A stretch of 64,000 bases of DNA from Saxidomus purpurata (lineage: Eukaryota; Mollusca; Bivalvia; Venerida; Veneridae): contig JAFMSR010000003.1 in the NCBI GenBank assembly GCA_022818135.1, forward strand, positions 31,868,869-31,932,868, given 5' to 3'. The position numbers were made by a program, and so were the translations under genes. Under the pieces are notes generated by a model that saw only the letters and a list, made by a program, of their open reading frames with translations, was not told the origin of the DNA and did no database searches. Each line of letters begins with the position of its first letter. Position 1 is the stretch's first letter. This document shows positions 47,485-58,173 of the stretch, piece after piece.

Positions 47485-47655
47485 ATTGTGGTATACGGAA
47501 TATAACTAACGGACAATTTACTGCTATATCAGGCACGACATTTGGACAAACTGCTAAACAGTCGTGTGATTCCGGTTACAAGCTTGAAGGGTATGAGACT
47601 GTCATGTGTACTGAATCCGGGTGGAACGGTACGGAAAAAATATGCACCATCATTG
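47485..47655 (+). CDS. Sushi gene: array exon 4
   Basis: CGIRNITNG ... TEKICTIIG. The C-terminal end, with codons ACG GAA AAA ATA before C4, differs from exons 2, 3 and 5, and the ACGGAA codons are shared with exon 6. Variation between modules is concentrated in the two residues just before C4. CCP architecture is complete. Its unit carries GACGTATGAG instead of GACTTATGAG at the landmark. Confidence 0.88.
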
Positions 47656-48907
47656 GTATGTAAAATAAAGCAACACATATGTATTTATGTATAGGCCCCC
47701 TCAACAAGGTCACCCCGTTTTTTACCCTCGTCATAGGTGTGATAGGGTTTGGTGAGCATCCTCTACCAGCCTTACAATAACAGAATAACAGAAAAGGCCC
47801 ACAGGTATATACGCATGCACACGCCTTCATATATATACAAAATGTATATATAAATAATGTGTTCTTTTGTTTGTAAATAAGATGTATGTATTTTGAATAC
47901 ATATTTGTATCGGTTTTTGAGTAAGAAATAGTACACACTAGACACACTCTTCCTTGCATGTCGCAAAATGTAAAAGGAGCTTAAGTGATCGATACTGCGA
48001 CTCCATATTTATGGTAAAAGAAAACTGTCTTCTTCGTTGATACTTGAACGTAAACGAAACGACAAAACCATAAGGAAGACATTTCGCCAGTTTACATGAA
48101 ATTTACGAAACATTAACGAAGTTAAAAGTTCGACAGTTCTTTTTATCAAAGTTTATAATTTCTATTACCCTTTGTTTTAACAGTAGAATATTGTTAAGGT
48201 CGAGACATTAGGAGTTGAAATTTTTGTATCATTTCTGAACTTTCAGATATGCCATTTTATTTAGAAAATTAGATAAAAACTTCGAAAATTTGTTATTGTT
48301 AAAATCCAATATGATGAAGTGTCGTTTTTATTCCCCCGAAGGATGGCATATTAAAATATCGCCGTCCGTCCGTCTGTCCGTCTGTCCGTCAGTGCGTCTG
48401 CCCTTGCGTTTTTTCGTGTATGTGCTGTAACTTTGTCATTCGTTGAAGGTTTTAAAAATAACTTGGCTCAAACGTTCAGCATAATTATCAAGACGACGTG
48501 TCGCGTGCAAGACCCATGGTCAAGGTCACACTTAGAGTTTGAAAGTAATAGAATCCTGTATATATGCACACCTTTGTGTCTAGACTGTAGCTTTGTCATG
48601 CTTGGACGGATTTAAAAAAAACTTGGCACAAATGTTCAGCACATCAAGACAATGTGTCGCGTACAAGACCCACGTCAGTACTTCAAAGGTCAAAGTCACA
48701 CTTAGAGTTTAAAGGTATTGGAATACTGTATGCAATGTAACTCTGTCATGCATGGAAGGCTTTTAGAATTGCATGGCACAATTGTTTAGCACATGGAGAG
48801 CACACAGTCTGTGAGACAAATCTCTCGGGGATATTCGTGACTTATGAGTGACAGCTCTTGTTACCTGTTACTTTGTTTAATGGCGTAATTTATGGTCTTT
48901 TTTGTAG

Positions 48908-49078
48908 ATTGTGGTACACGGAATATAACTAACGGACAATTTACTGCTATATCAGGCACGACATTTGGACAAACTGCTAAACAGTCGTGTGATTTCGGTT
49001 ACAAGCTTGAAGGGTATGAGACTGTCATGTGTACTGAATCCGGGTGGAACGGTACTGAAGCACTATGTACCATGATTG
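48908..49078 (+). CDS. Sushi gene: array exon 5
   Basis: CGTRNITNG ... TEALCTMIG, with one distinctive change: SCDFGYKL where every other array module has SCDSGYKL. The four cysteines and Trp are intact and splice sites are normal. Its unit is cut short downstream: about 370 bp that other units have after CAGCATAATTAT is missing, and a transposon follows at 49914. Confidence 0.88.
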
Positions 49079-50972
49079 GTATGTAAAATAAAGCAACACA
49101 TATGTATTTATGTATAGGCCCCCTCAACAAGGTCACCCCGTTTTTTTACCCCCGTCATAGGTGTGATAGGGTTTGGTGAGCATCCTCTACCAGCCTTACA
49201 ATAACAGAATAACAGAAAAGGCCCACAGGCATGTACGCATACACACGCCCTCATATATATACAAAATGTATATATAAATAATGCGTTCTTTTGTTTGTAA
49301 ATAAGATGTATGTATTTTGAATACATATTTGTATCGGTTTTTGAGTAAGAAATAGTACACACTAGACACACTCTTCCTTGCATGTCGCAAAATGTAAAAG
49401 GAGCTTAAGTGATCGATACTGCGACTCCATATTTATGGTAAAAGAAAACTGTCTTCTTCGTTGATACTTGAACGTAAACGAAACGACAAAACCATAAGAA
49501 AGACATTTCGCCAGTTTACATGAAATTTACGAAACATTAACGAAGTTAAAAGTTCGACAGTTCTTTTTATCAAAGTTTATAATTTCTATTACCCTTTGTT
49601 TTAACAGTAGAATATTGTTAAGGTCGAGACATTAGGAGTTGAAATTTTTGTATCATTTCTGAACTTTCAGATATGCCCTTTTATTTAGAAAATTAGAAAA
49701 GAACTTCGAAAATTGGTTATTGTTAAAATCCAATATGATGAAGTGTCGTTTTTATTCCCCCGAAGGATGGCATATTAAAATATCGCCGTCCGTCCGTCTG
49801 TCCGTCAGTGCGTCTGCCCTGCGTTTTTTCGTGTATGTGCTGTAACTTTTTCATTTGTTGAAGGTTTTTAAAATAACTTGGCTCAAACGTTCAGCATAAT
49901 TATGACAGCTCTTCGTCCCTTCAGTGCAACAAGGTTGTAACTGACATTTTATACAAAAGTGACTTTTTTGTTTAAAATGATTTAAAATGTATATATACAC
50001 AGGATATTAAAATTTGAAAATTGAATTCTAATGTTAACCCTTTAAAAATAATATTTGTCCAATGGTTGTATCTGAAATTGATACAACTTGTTTTGTGCAA
50101 CATGGTTGTAACTCAAGATACAACCTTGTTGCACAAAAGTAACTGCATCTTGTGGCAGACTTCTTTTGTGCAACATGGTTGTATGTGATTAACTGTTACA
50201 ATTTCTTAACATAATGTAAAAAGAATTTATCAAAAATAGCATAGTCATGCTACATAAATATGGTTCTAGTAAAGACTTATAAGCGAGACAACATAAAATT
50301 ATACTCAATGATAAGCAGAGTGCAAAAAGTAACGAAGACAAAGCATTATCTGGTTCAGTGTTTGATTTACTCATGATTCCAAATGCTTTTGCTTCATTAG
50401 TCTATTATAAATGTAGTCCTGAGTTAACCATATATGCCATGGGAACAGGGGATGGTTACTGTTATATATGGCATGAGTGTATTGCTGGTAGAGAGGGGCC
50501 TGTTTCATCAAAACATTAAGCCAGAAAGGTACAAATGTTTTATCTTTCAGAGTAATATCAGTCTGTACTGCGCAAAGCAAAAAGAGAATGCATGTGACCA
50601 TGCTATCTTATGCCCTTCAGAAATTCAATATAAATTCAATCACACATAAATACCTTAAAAAGGGGCATACCCAGAGACATGGTTATTTTCTCTCATTAAA
50701 TGAACATGCGGGGCCAGTATCCCTCTACTGGACTGAGTGGACTGTTCTTAGTAAGTTTTGTGAAAAGATTTTGAAAAATATGACCTGTAGTGTTATCAAG
50801 GTTTTAGAATGATTGGCTGTAGCACATTGGTTTTCCCAAAGTGTGACTTAATTTCTAAAAAGATCATCTACAGGTTGGAGAGAACCTTCTGAGCAAGCTT
50901 TATGAAAATCCATTGGACAATGTAACCTGCAGAGTGTTATCAAGGTTTTACAATAATCTGCTGCAGGATGGT

Positions 50973-51850
50973 TGCTAAATATCTTAGCTCTAGACCTAGT
51001 GGTTTCAGAGAAGAAGATTTTTAAAGTTTTTCCTATATAATGAAGCTAATGTAAAATCAAGAGACCCCCAAGTGGGGTCAATTTTGAGGCAGGGGTCATA
51101 ATTTGAACAATCTTGGTAGAGGGACACTAGGAAATGCTACAATTGCTAAATATCTTAGCTCTAGACCTAGTGGGTTCAGAGAAGAAGATTTTTAAAGTTT
51201 TTCCTATATAACGAAGCTAATGTAAAATCAAGAGACCCCCAAGTGGGGTCAATTTTGAAGCAGGGGTCATAATTTGAACAATCTTGGTAGAGGGACACTA
51301 AGAAATGCTACAATTGCTAAAAATCTTGGCACTAAGTCTTGTGGTTTCTCAGAAGAAGATTTTTGATTTTTTTCCTATAAATAAGCCTATGTAAAATCAA
51401 GTGACCCCCAGGGTGGTGCAGTGGTTGAGACTCTGTACTACCAATCCGGAGCTCCCCGGTTTGAATCCCAGCCGGGGTACTGGAAATTTCAGAAACGCTT
51501 TTCAGTGTTTCCCACCCATTAGAGATGAACTGGTTAGAAACTCAGCGGTAGTCTTACGTGTATCGGTGCTTTACACCAGGCATGTAAACAAGAACCAAGG
51601 GGTCTATTCCCAAAAGAGCTAGTGTCTGGTACCCGGATTCCCTTGTATCTGTATCTGTTTCTCTACAGGTCGTACCATAATATACATCGAAAATGGATGG
51701 TGGACCATAAGTGCATCTAACAAACAAGTGACCCCCACGGTTGGGGTCAATTTTGAGCCGGGGTCATAATTTGAACAATCTTGGTAGAGGTCCACTAGAC
51801 AATGCTGCATGCCAATTAGTATCTTACCCCTGGACCTTACAGTTTTTGAG
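50973..51850 (+). repeat. 171-bp tandem repeat inside the transposon
   Basis: TGCTAAATATCTTAGCTCTA at 50973 and 51144, and TGCTAAAAATCTTGGC at 51315, are 171 bp apart. A fourth partial unit resumes after the SINE at 51725. Each unit contains GACCCCCAAGTGGGGTC, a small hairpin, and GGGGTCATAATTTGAACAAT. Confidence 0.85.
51411..51724 (+). mobile_element. tRNA-derived SINE with 13-bp target duplication
   Basis: A box GTGGTGCAGTGGTTGAGAC and B box CCGGTTTGAATCCCAGCCGG form a tRNA-like head. The body includes GTGCTTTACACCAGGCATGT and AAGAACCAAGGGGTCT. CAAGTGACCCCCA flanks it at 51398-51410 and 51725-51737, a clear target duplication within the third 171-bp repeat unit. The body matches the SINE at 63214, whose tRNA-like head is different. 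Confidence 0.93.
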
Positions 51851-53071
51851 AAGTCAAAAAGTTTTTCCTTTCTGTTGCAATGGCAACCAGCATTGTGCAT
51901 GGAATTAAATTATTTGAACAACTTTGATAAAGCTTCATGCGAGCAACATCCCTGCCAAGTGTCATCAACATTGGCCCTGTGGTTTCAGAGGTGTTCTTTA
52001 AGGAAAAAGTGTATGGACGGATGTCGGATGATGAGTGATCCTAATAGCTCAACCTGGCATTTTAAAGTGAGCTAAAAAAAACAATATATTCCATCTAAGA
52101 ATGCAACCATTTTTCTGTCTAGGCCAAAAAAGGGCTATATTGTAGAAAGTTGTACTGGAATTCTATGAAAAAAGTAAACACAAACAATCCAAATCATTTT
52201 GAATACAAAACAGATCACTTTAAGTAGGGGATATTCAGTCAGTTTGTTCTACAAAATGAAAATATCAATATTTCATTGCAAAAATATGTTGACCTTGTAA
52301 CACTTGTGAATAAAATATAATCCCAATTTATTATGTGCTTCTGCACCATGGTAAGGAATAATATTGTTTAATAATGTTTTTTATTATTTTATTTTTCAAT
52401 TTTGGTCTCTCACTAAGCCTTGTATTTAAGAAAGGTCACATGTCTTATGTATCAGGGGAAAACAATTTATTTTCTTGAACAGATAGGCTTGTTGTTTTAA
52501 ATACAATGATATTCATGTGTAATAATACAGCAGAGCAGGCTTTTGTTTTATAAAATTTCAGTTCTAGATTTCTGGTCATTGTTAGAAAAGGTTAAAGGGC
52601 GTTTAATAGACTAAAGGCATTTATTGGAAAGTGTATGGTAATTATGGTAAAATAATTATGATCATGTGTTGTACTAATAACAACTTATACAAATACTGTA
52701 CATCAGTGTATATATATTTTATGCACATGATTCAATAATGATAATAATGTAATGAATTACAACCTTGTTGCACCAAACAAATATCTAAATTTGTGTTCTT
52801 TTCAACGCAACATGGTTGTAACTCATGAAATTCACAAAATCTCTTTTATGATAAAAGATTGTATAAAATTTGATCAACCAGTTGACTTCTTGTTCATTCA
52901 AGAAATAAATATCAGAAACAAGATCATTTTTGGTAGTGCTTGACAAAAAGGGGAAGTTTTTTGCTTCTCTTGAAAAAAAATGAAAAATGGAGTTACAACC
53001 TTGTTGCACTGAAGGGACGTCTTGTTACCTGTTACTTTGTTTAATGGCATAATTTATGGTCTTTTTTGTAG

Positions 53072-53242
53072 ATTGTGGTACACGGAATATAACTAACGGA
53101 CAATTTACTGCTATATCAGGCACGACATTTGGACAAACTGCTAAACAGTCGTGTGATTCCGGTTACAAGCTTGAAGGGTATGAGACTGTCATGTGTACTG
53201 AATCCGGGTGGAACGGTACGGAAGAACTCTGCACCATCTTAG
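53072..53242 (+). CDS. Sushi gene: array exon 6
   Basis: CGTRNITNG ... TEELCTILG, intact CCP module with TTTGTAG acceptor and TTAG|GTATGT donor, phase 1-1. It follows the transposon by about 50 bp, so the transposon lies entirely in the intron between exons 5 and 6, and the branch-point/pyrimidine region (GTCTTTTTTGTAG) is undisturbed. The intron after it is clearly more diverged than in units 2-5, marking the older edge of the array. No further intact sushi exon was found downstream in the window, so the 3' end of the gene must be an unrecognised exon or lie beyond 64000. Confidence 0.86.
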
Positions 53243-54295
53243 GTATGTAAAATACAGCAACACATACGTATTTATGTATAGGCCCCCTCAACAAGGTCAC
53301 CCCGTTTTTTTTACCCCCGTCATAAATGTGATAGGGGTTGGTGAGCATCCTCTACCAGCTTTACAATAACAGAATAACAGAAAAGGCAAACACGCACGCA
53401 CGCACGCCACACACGCCCTCATATATTTAATGTTTACTTTTGTCTGTAAATAAGATGTATGTATTTTGAATACATATTTGGATCGTATTTTGAGAAAAAA
53501 ATAGTACATTCCATACACACTCTTCCTGGCTTGTCGGAAAATGTAAAAGAAGCTTAAGTGATAGTTACTGCGACCGCTATTTATGGTTAAACAAAACTGT
53601 AGGTAAACGAAACGACAAAACCAAAAGAAGGACATTTCACCAGTTTGCATGAAATATACCTAATATTAACGACGTTAAAGGTTCGACAGTTTTAATCAAA
53701 GTTTGTAATTTCTTTCACCCTTTGCGTAAACAGTCGAATACATTAAAGGTCGAGACACTAGGAGTTGAAATATTTGTATCATTTCTGCACTTCTAATATG
53801 ATGAAGTGTCGTTTTTATGCCCCCGAAGGGTGGCATATTAAAATTGTACCGTCCGTCCGTCCGTCTGTGCGTCCGCCCTTACATTTTCCTTGTCCAGGCA
53901 GTAACTTTATCATGCATTGAAGGATTTTGAAATAACTTGGAACATTTATACAGCATATCATGATGATGTGTCGCTTGCAAGATCCACGTCCCTACCGTAA
54001 AGGTCAAGGTCAAACAAATAGTTTGAAGGTAATGAAATCCTTCATGTATGCACAAATTCGTGTCCAAACTGTAACGTTGCCATGCATTGAAGGAATTTAA
54101 AATAACATGGCACAAATGTTCAGCCCATCAAAACATGTGTCGCGTGCAAAACCCCTGCTCGTAATGGGAATATGCACACATACGTGTCCGGACTGTTACT
54201 TTGTCATGCACTGACGGATTTTAAAATAACTTAGCACAAATGTTCAGCACATGAAGACGACGTGTCGCTTTTTATTTATTCTAAAGTGTTTAAGA

Positions 54296-54371
54296 GAACA
54301 GGAGATCCTAATGTAGCATGTCATGCAAATGAACATGGTCTATATTATCATTACACTGCAGAATACAAGGT
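54296..54371 (+). pseudogene. Half-module sushi exon remnant
   Basis: ACAGGAGATCC, GCATGTCATGCAAATGAACA, TGGTCTATATTATC and ACACTGCAGAATACAAGGTA line up with the second half of exons 42296 and 42585 (TCAGGAAATGC, ACATGCCAAGCGAATGGAAC, ATGGTCAACATCATC, donor). The first half is missing and a TAG is in frame. It shows that older-type sushi exons once flanked the young array on both sides. Confidence 0.6.
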
Positions 54372-56339
54372 ATTGATTTGTGTTTAGTAGAACACCGAAA
54401 ACGTTGAATAAAAGAGCTTGTTATATCAGTATTTTTACACGTACCACATATTTTGTTTGACCGTTCGAATGCCGTAACCTCGGAATAAAGGGACACTCCC
54501 TACATCTAGCAGGTTATATTCTCCAAACGTAAATAAAGTGTTCAATAAACTTAAACTGATAAATAAATACAATTTCAGAGAACAACATATGTCGAAACAA
54601 GGTCTCATTTTAGCACATAGAGGACTTCTGTAATAAATCACTTATCCACTTATTAATTGTACAACAACACCTTTAACATAGAATGGTACTACAACAAATT
54701 TTTAAATGCTGATTTTACCGATACTGACTGGAATGTATAGCTTAAACTTAAGATAAAGTAATAAGACTTGAAGCAATCTATTATATCTGCTTTTGAAGTT
54801 ACTTAATGCAACACCAGTTTAAGGGATGACCCTTTTAACCTTTTACTTATTTATCTGTTTGTTCTGTGTTTTGTGTTGTGCTAATTTCATCTTTGTGTTG
54901 TCCTTTTTTATTATCACGCTTGGCAAAGCGCAGCCTTTTTGTATTTGATATTGTAGCTGCAGTGTGTAATTTGCCTGCTGCCTTTTCTCGTAGTTGCAGG
55001 ATTCATTGCTTAGTATGTACGTTTGGCTGTTGTTAATAGCTGCATGTAATGGTGTTTATGGATTAGGTGCATTCCGTTTAAATACGGACGGATAAATAAA
55101 CGCCGTTGATTCTTTCAATTGTCAAGTGCTATATTGTGTAATAGTGGCTTTATATTACAAGCAAAATATTGAAAATATATCTAATGCAAAATGCCCGATA
55201 AACACAACTATCACCGTTTAATAAATTTTGAAAAATCGTCAACTGGTCAAAATGTAATGTTTGATTTAACCAGTCACGGTAATTTTGCATTGTCAATACT
55301 GGTATCAAGTTTAAAAGCCGTTATTGAAATAATTTAAAACTGTTCAGTGGATTAGGGAAGCAAGAGGACTTTAAAATAACTTCAAAATAAAATGATCTTT
55401 AGTTAGTAAAGATGAAACTTTGTAGTTTACTTCAATATGAAAACATCTCCAATGGAAACGTCATGTAAAGCAAAGAAAAGCATTTACTTCCTGTAAAATT
55501 TATATTTAGTTCTATAGATACAAATGTTAATTCACATGTGAACCTACCAAATTCCTACGCAGGGAATTATATCTAATCAACATGACATTTAAATTTGAAT
55601 CACCGCTCAACATAATATCAAGCGGTTTTCTCGTAGAAAATGCAATGAAATCAAAGAAGGAATGCTTCGCTTCCCCACTTTCCCTCTGATAGGGACAACC
55701 AAGTTCTCCACAGAAGGCCATGTAAGATCATCCAAGAGATAACATCTTGAACTATTAACTGTTTTGATATCTTTCAAGTTAATTCTTCAAAATTTCTAGA
55801 GGATAAAAAGATTCATGACCATACAGTGTGACTTTTACCTTGAGATGAGGAATTGAAACATAGCTTCTGCACCTAATCCTGGTAATAATGAACTTTTGAC
55901 TAAAGTTTCATGAAATCCTTCGTTTTTGTTTAATCATATTTTATGATATATTGGCTTTCTATGTTTTATGTTTGCAAACACTATACTGCTTCTTGCTCTC
56001 AGTACAGCCGAGTCCCATCTGTCGTCATCAAAATCCCCCATCCCGCATTTCATTGCGTAGAAATAACCCAGTGCCCCTTTATTTTCCTCGGAAAGTTATC
56101 GTGGTTTTCATCTAGGTTTCCGACCTTTACACAAAACTTTACTATTACACACTGCTCCATCCTAATCGATATGTTAAGCGAAAAATGACACCAGTGAATA
56201 ACGTCACGTCATCGATAAATACAAATGAAATATTTCTAATTCTATGCGTAAGGTATTCATTTTAGCAGATACATTAGGTCAGATAAACGCTCCTATTTCA
56301 ACGTGACCTAGTTACCGTTACATGTGCACTTTTATTACT
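54372..56339. other. No recognisable gene
   Basis: No splice-bounded sushi, EGF or membrane exon could be picked out. AT-rich with short chance frames. This is where a 3' exon of the sushi gene could hide. I could not support one. Confidence 0.35.
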
Positions 56340-56650
56340 ATTACAAGAGCTATCTTTTAAAAAAAGATGGTCGGCGCAGTTTTCAGTATATGAAAGCGGA
56401 TTGTACAGTAAAAATTCCTGTTAAGTTTCAGTTTCATGCAGACAGAAGGCGACAAATATCTCAGGGTGAGAAAAAGAGTGTTCCCTGACTTGGGCGCGAA
56501 TCCATGACCTTTCGCTTTCCCAACTGAGCTTACCGGACGTTTACAAGTATTTCCCTTAATTGTGATAAAGTGAGTACCGTGACTCGTGCATCGGGCAATC
56601 AAAGTTAATTCTTGTTTTTCTTATCAAATATGTTACACGAAATATTGACC
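56340..56650 (-). mobile_element. tRNA-derived SINE, minus strand
   Basis: Minus strand: TAAGCTCAGTTGG (A box) and GGATTCGCGCCC (B box) form a tRNA-like head at about 56545-56485. Then come CTCACCCTGAGATATTTGTC and a body ending in CGCCGACCATCTTTTTTT. Related fragments are at 13905, 36410 and 61800. No clean target duplication seen. Confidence 0.7.
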
Positions 56651-56719
56651 GCTTTTCACCGATCGAATGAGTATACTTATTCTACGCTTATAATTATGGA
56701 CCCCCACCCGCAATATTGT

Positions 56720-57060
56720 TTATAGTTATATTGTCCGTCCGTCCGTCTGTCTGTCTATCCGTCACAAATCGTATCCACTCCATATCTCTTTAATCTCTTG
56801 AAGGATTTTAGAATAACTCACCACATGTTCACCTTATTGAGACGATGTGTATAGCGCATGTTACATCCATTTTGATCAAGGTCAACCTAGAAAAATGGTT
56901 TTCGCTCAATAATAAGTTAGCAGTGACCAATTGTATGAAACGTGTCGAGTAGGTAGCTCACGTGGAGGGGGAAGCTTGGTGTGCATTGCGGGTTAATAGG
57001 GTCATGGTAAAGGTCAATGTTACCAAATATATGTTAAAAGGTCACCAATGTGCTCACCAA
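56720..57060 (+). repeat. Dispersed repeat with CCGTCCGTCCGTCTG start
   Basis: TTGTCCGTCCGTCCGTCTGT, CTTGAAGGATTTTAGAATAA, CACATGTTCA, GACGATGTGT and CAAGGTCAACCTAG follow the same order as the intronic repeat in every sushi unit (for example 44135-44480) and at 53840-54270. Confidence 0.7.
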
Positions 57061-57276
57061 TCTGCTTGTGACCGACCCAGCATCTCTCCTTTGATACTGT
57101 GAATGTTTGTTTTTACGTCTAAATAAGAGATTTTTATGAGGAGATGCCACCCTCCTAATTTTTATTTGTTTAAAAGTTTGTAATTTTTAGTGCCAAAGGT
57201 CGAGAGCAGCTGCGGCGAATTCTGTCTAGATAGCTACTCCCTAGTCGCATGTCAACTTACATAACATGCAGTGACC

Positions 57277-58173
57277 CAGAGATGGTGTAATCGTAATCAG
57301 TAATCGTAATCGATTGTAATCAAATACATTTTGCCATTTTATCGACAGTAATCAGTAATCGAAACCATTTTCGATTACTTGTAATCGTAATATAATCGAT
57401 TACAGACCTGAAACTTAATGTAATAATCGATTGCATTTTCGATTACTTTCAATTAAATTGATATTTCAAAGTCAATTTTTTTTATTAAAAGTAACTTTAG
57501 TAATTTGTAGTATGTATTTTTGATATATTTTTATTTGGGAATAAATATTGTTTAAACAAAATATATATTGTTTAAACAAAAAAAAAAAACAAAATAAATA
57601 AAAAAAAATGTGAAAATATTCTTATAGAAATACTAACAAGTTTAATTAATGTTTTATAGTGTTATTGATATGCCTGTAACAGATCACAAAGGAAATGTTT
57701 GCACCTTAATTTATATTATTATACTTTCAATTATTTCATACACTTCTTTTCAAGGTCCTAATAAAAGAACTACATTGTATTAGGTTTTCACCCATGTTCA
57801 GCCCTAAGTCTTTATATCAGTAAGTCAGATTTCCATGAAATATTATTGGAGATGTGCTAGATCTAGTATATTTTGTGATATTGTAAAATATCGGTATTTC
57901 ATAAAAGTTTTCAAAAGGCAGAGTATAATATGAAAAGTTACAAACTTTCTGCATTCAGTCAACATTCAGCTAGTTTGATGAAACTGTATGTTTCTATATT
58001 AGTGATTGTACATAATGCTATAAAGGAAATTTCACAGTTTGATATAAGTTTTTAATTTATTTAAAAGTAAGTAATCGAATGTAATCATCATGTAATCATG
58101 ATTACTTTAGCGAAAGTAATCGAAAGTATTCGATTACACAGCAAAATAAAGTAATCAATTAATAATCGATTAC
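57277..58173. mobile_element. hAT-like element, right end lost
   Basis: It starts CAGAGATGGTGTAATCGTAA, with a CAGAGATGG tip resembling hAT termini (family knowledge), followed by reiterated GTAATCG words. Inverted GATTAC/GTAATC words crowd the right side (58065-58173). The expected terminal ...CCATCTCTG is absent: sequence switches to LINE coding DNA at 58174. The middle has A-rich simple sequence at 57580-57610 and no transposase. Confidence 0.65.

Larger units (their letters stand above)
49914..53019. mobile_element. 3.1-kb DNA transposon, 29-bp TIRs, TCTT duplication
   Basis: The ends CGTCCCTTCAGTGCAACAAG... and ...CTTGTTGCACTGAAGGGACG are perfect inverted repeats of about 28-29 bp. TCTT flanks both (49910-49913 and 53020-53023), while sister units read GACAGCTCTTGTTACC without interruption, so the empty site is known. 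Near both ends the word GTGCAACAWGGTTGTA recurs in both orientations (49924, 50095, 50119, 50168, 52757, 52807, 52993), an arrangement like clustered transposase-binding sites. No transposase frame exists, so it is non-autonomous. The interior has 171-bp tandem repeats and a nested SINE. A 4-bp duplication does not identify the superfamily. Confidence 0.92.
43188..54280 (+). repeat. Tandem array of six sushi-exon units, about 1.41 kb each
   Basis: Units begin at the ACTTATGAGTGACAGCTC landmark or its equivalent: 43188, 44601, 46009, 47417, 48840, and after the transposon at 53020. Exon-to-exon spacings are 1411, 1408, 1409, 1423 and 4164 bp. Each unit holds one 171-bp exon and an intron with an ATATATACAAAATGTATATA stretch and a CCGTCTGTCCG-rich dispersed repeat. 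Units 2 and 3 look almost identical over 1.4 kb. Units 4, 5 and 6 share an extra ATTTCGCC-like segment (for example near 48088) missing from 1-3. The 105-residue frames in the introns are repeat sequence. Confidence 0.95.
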
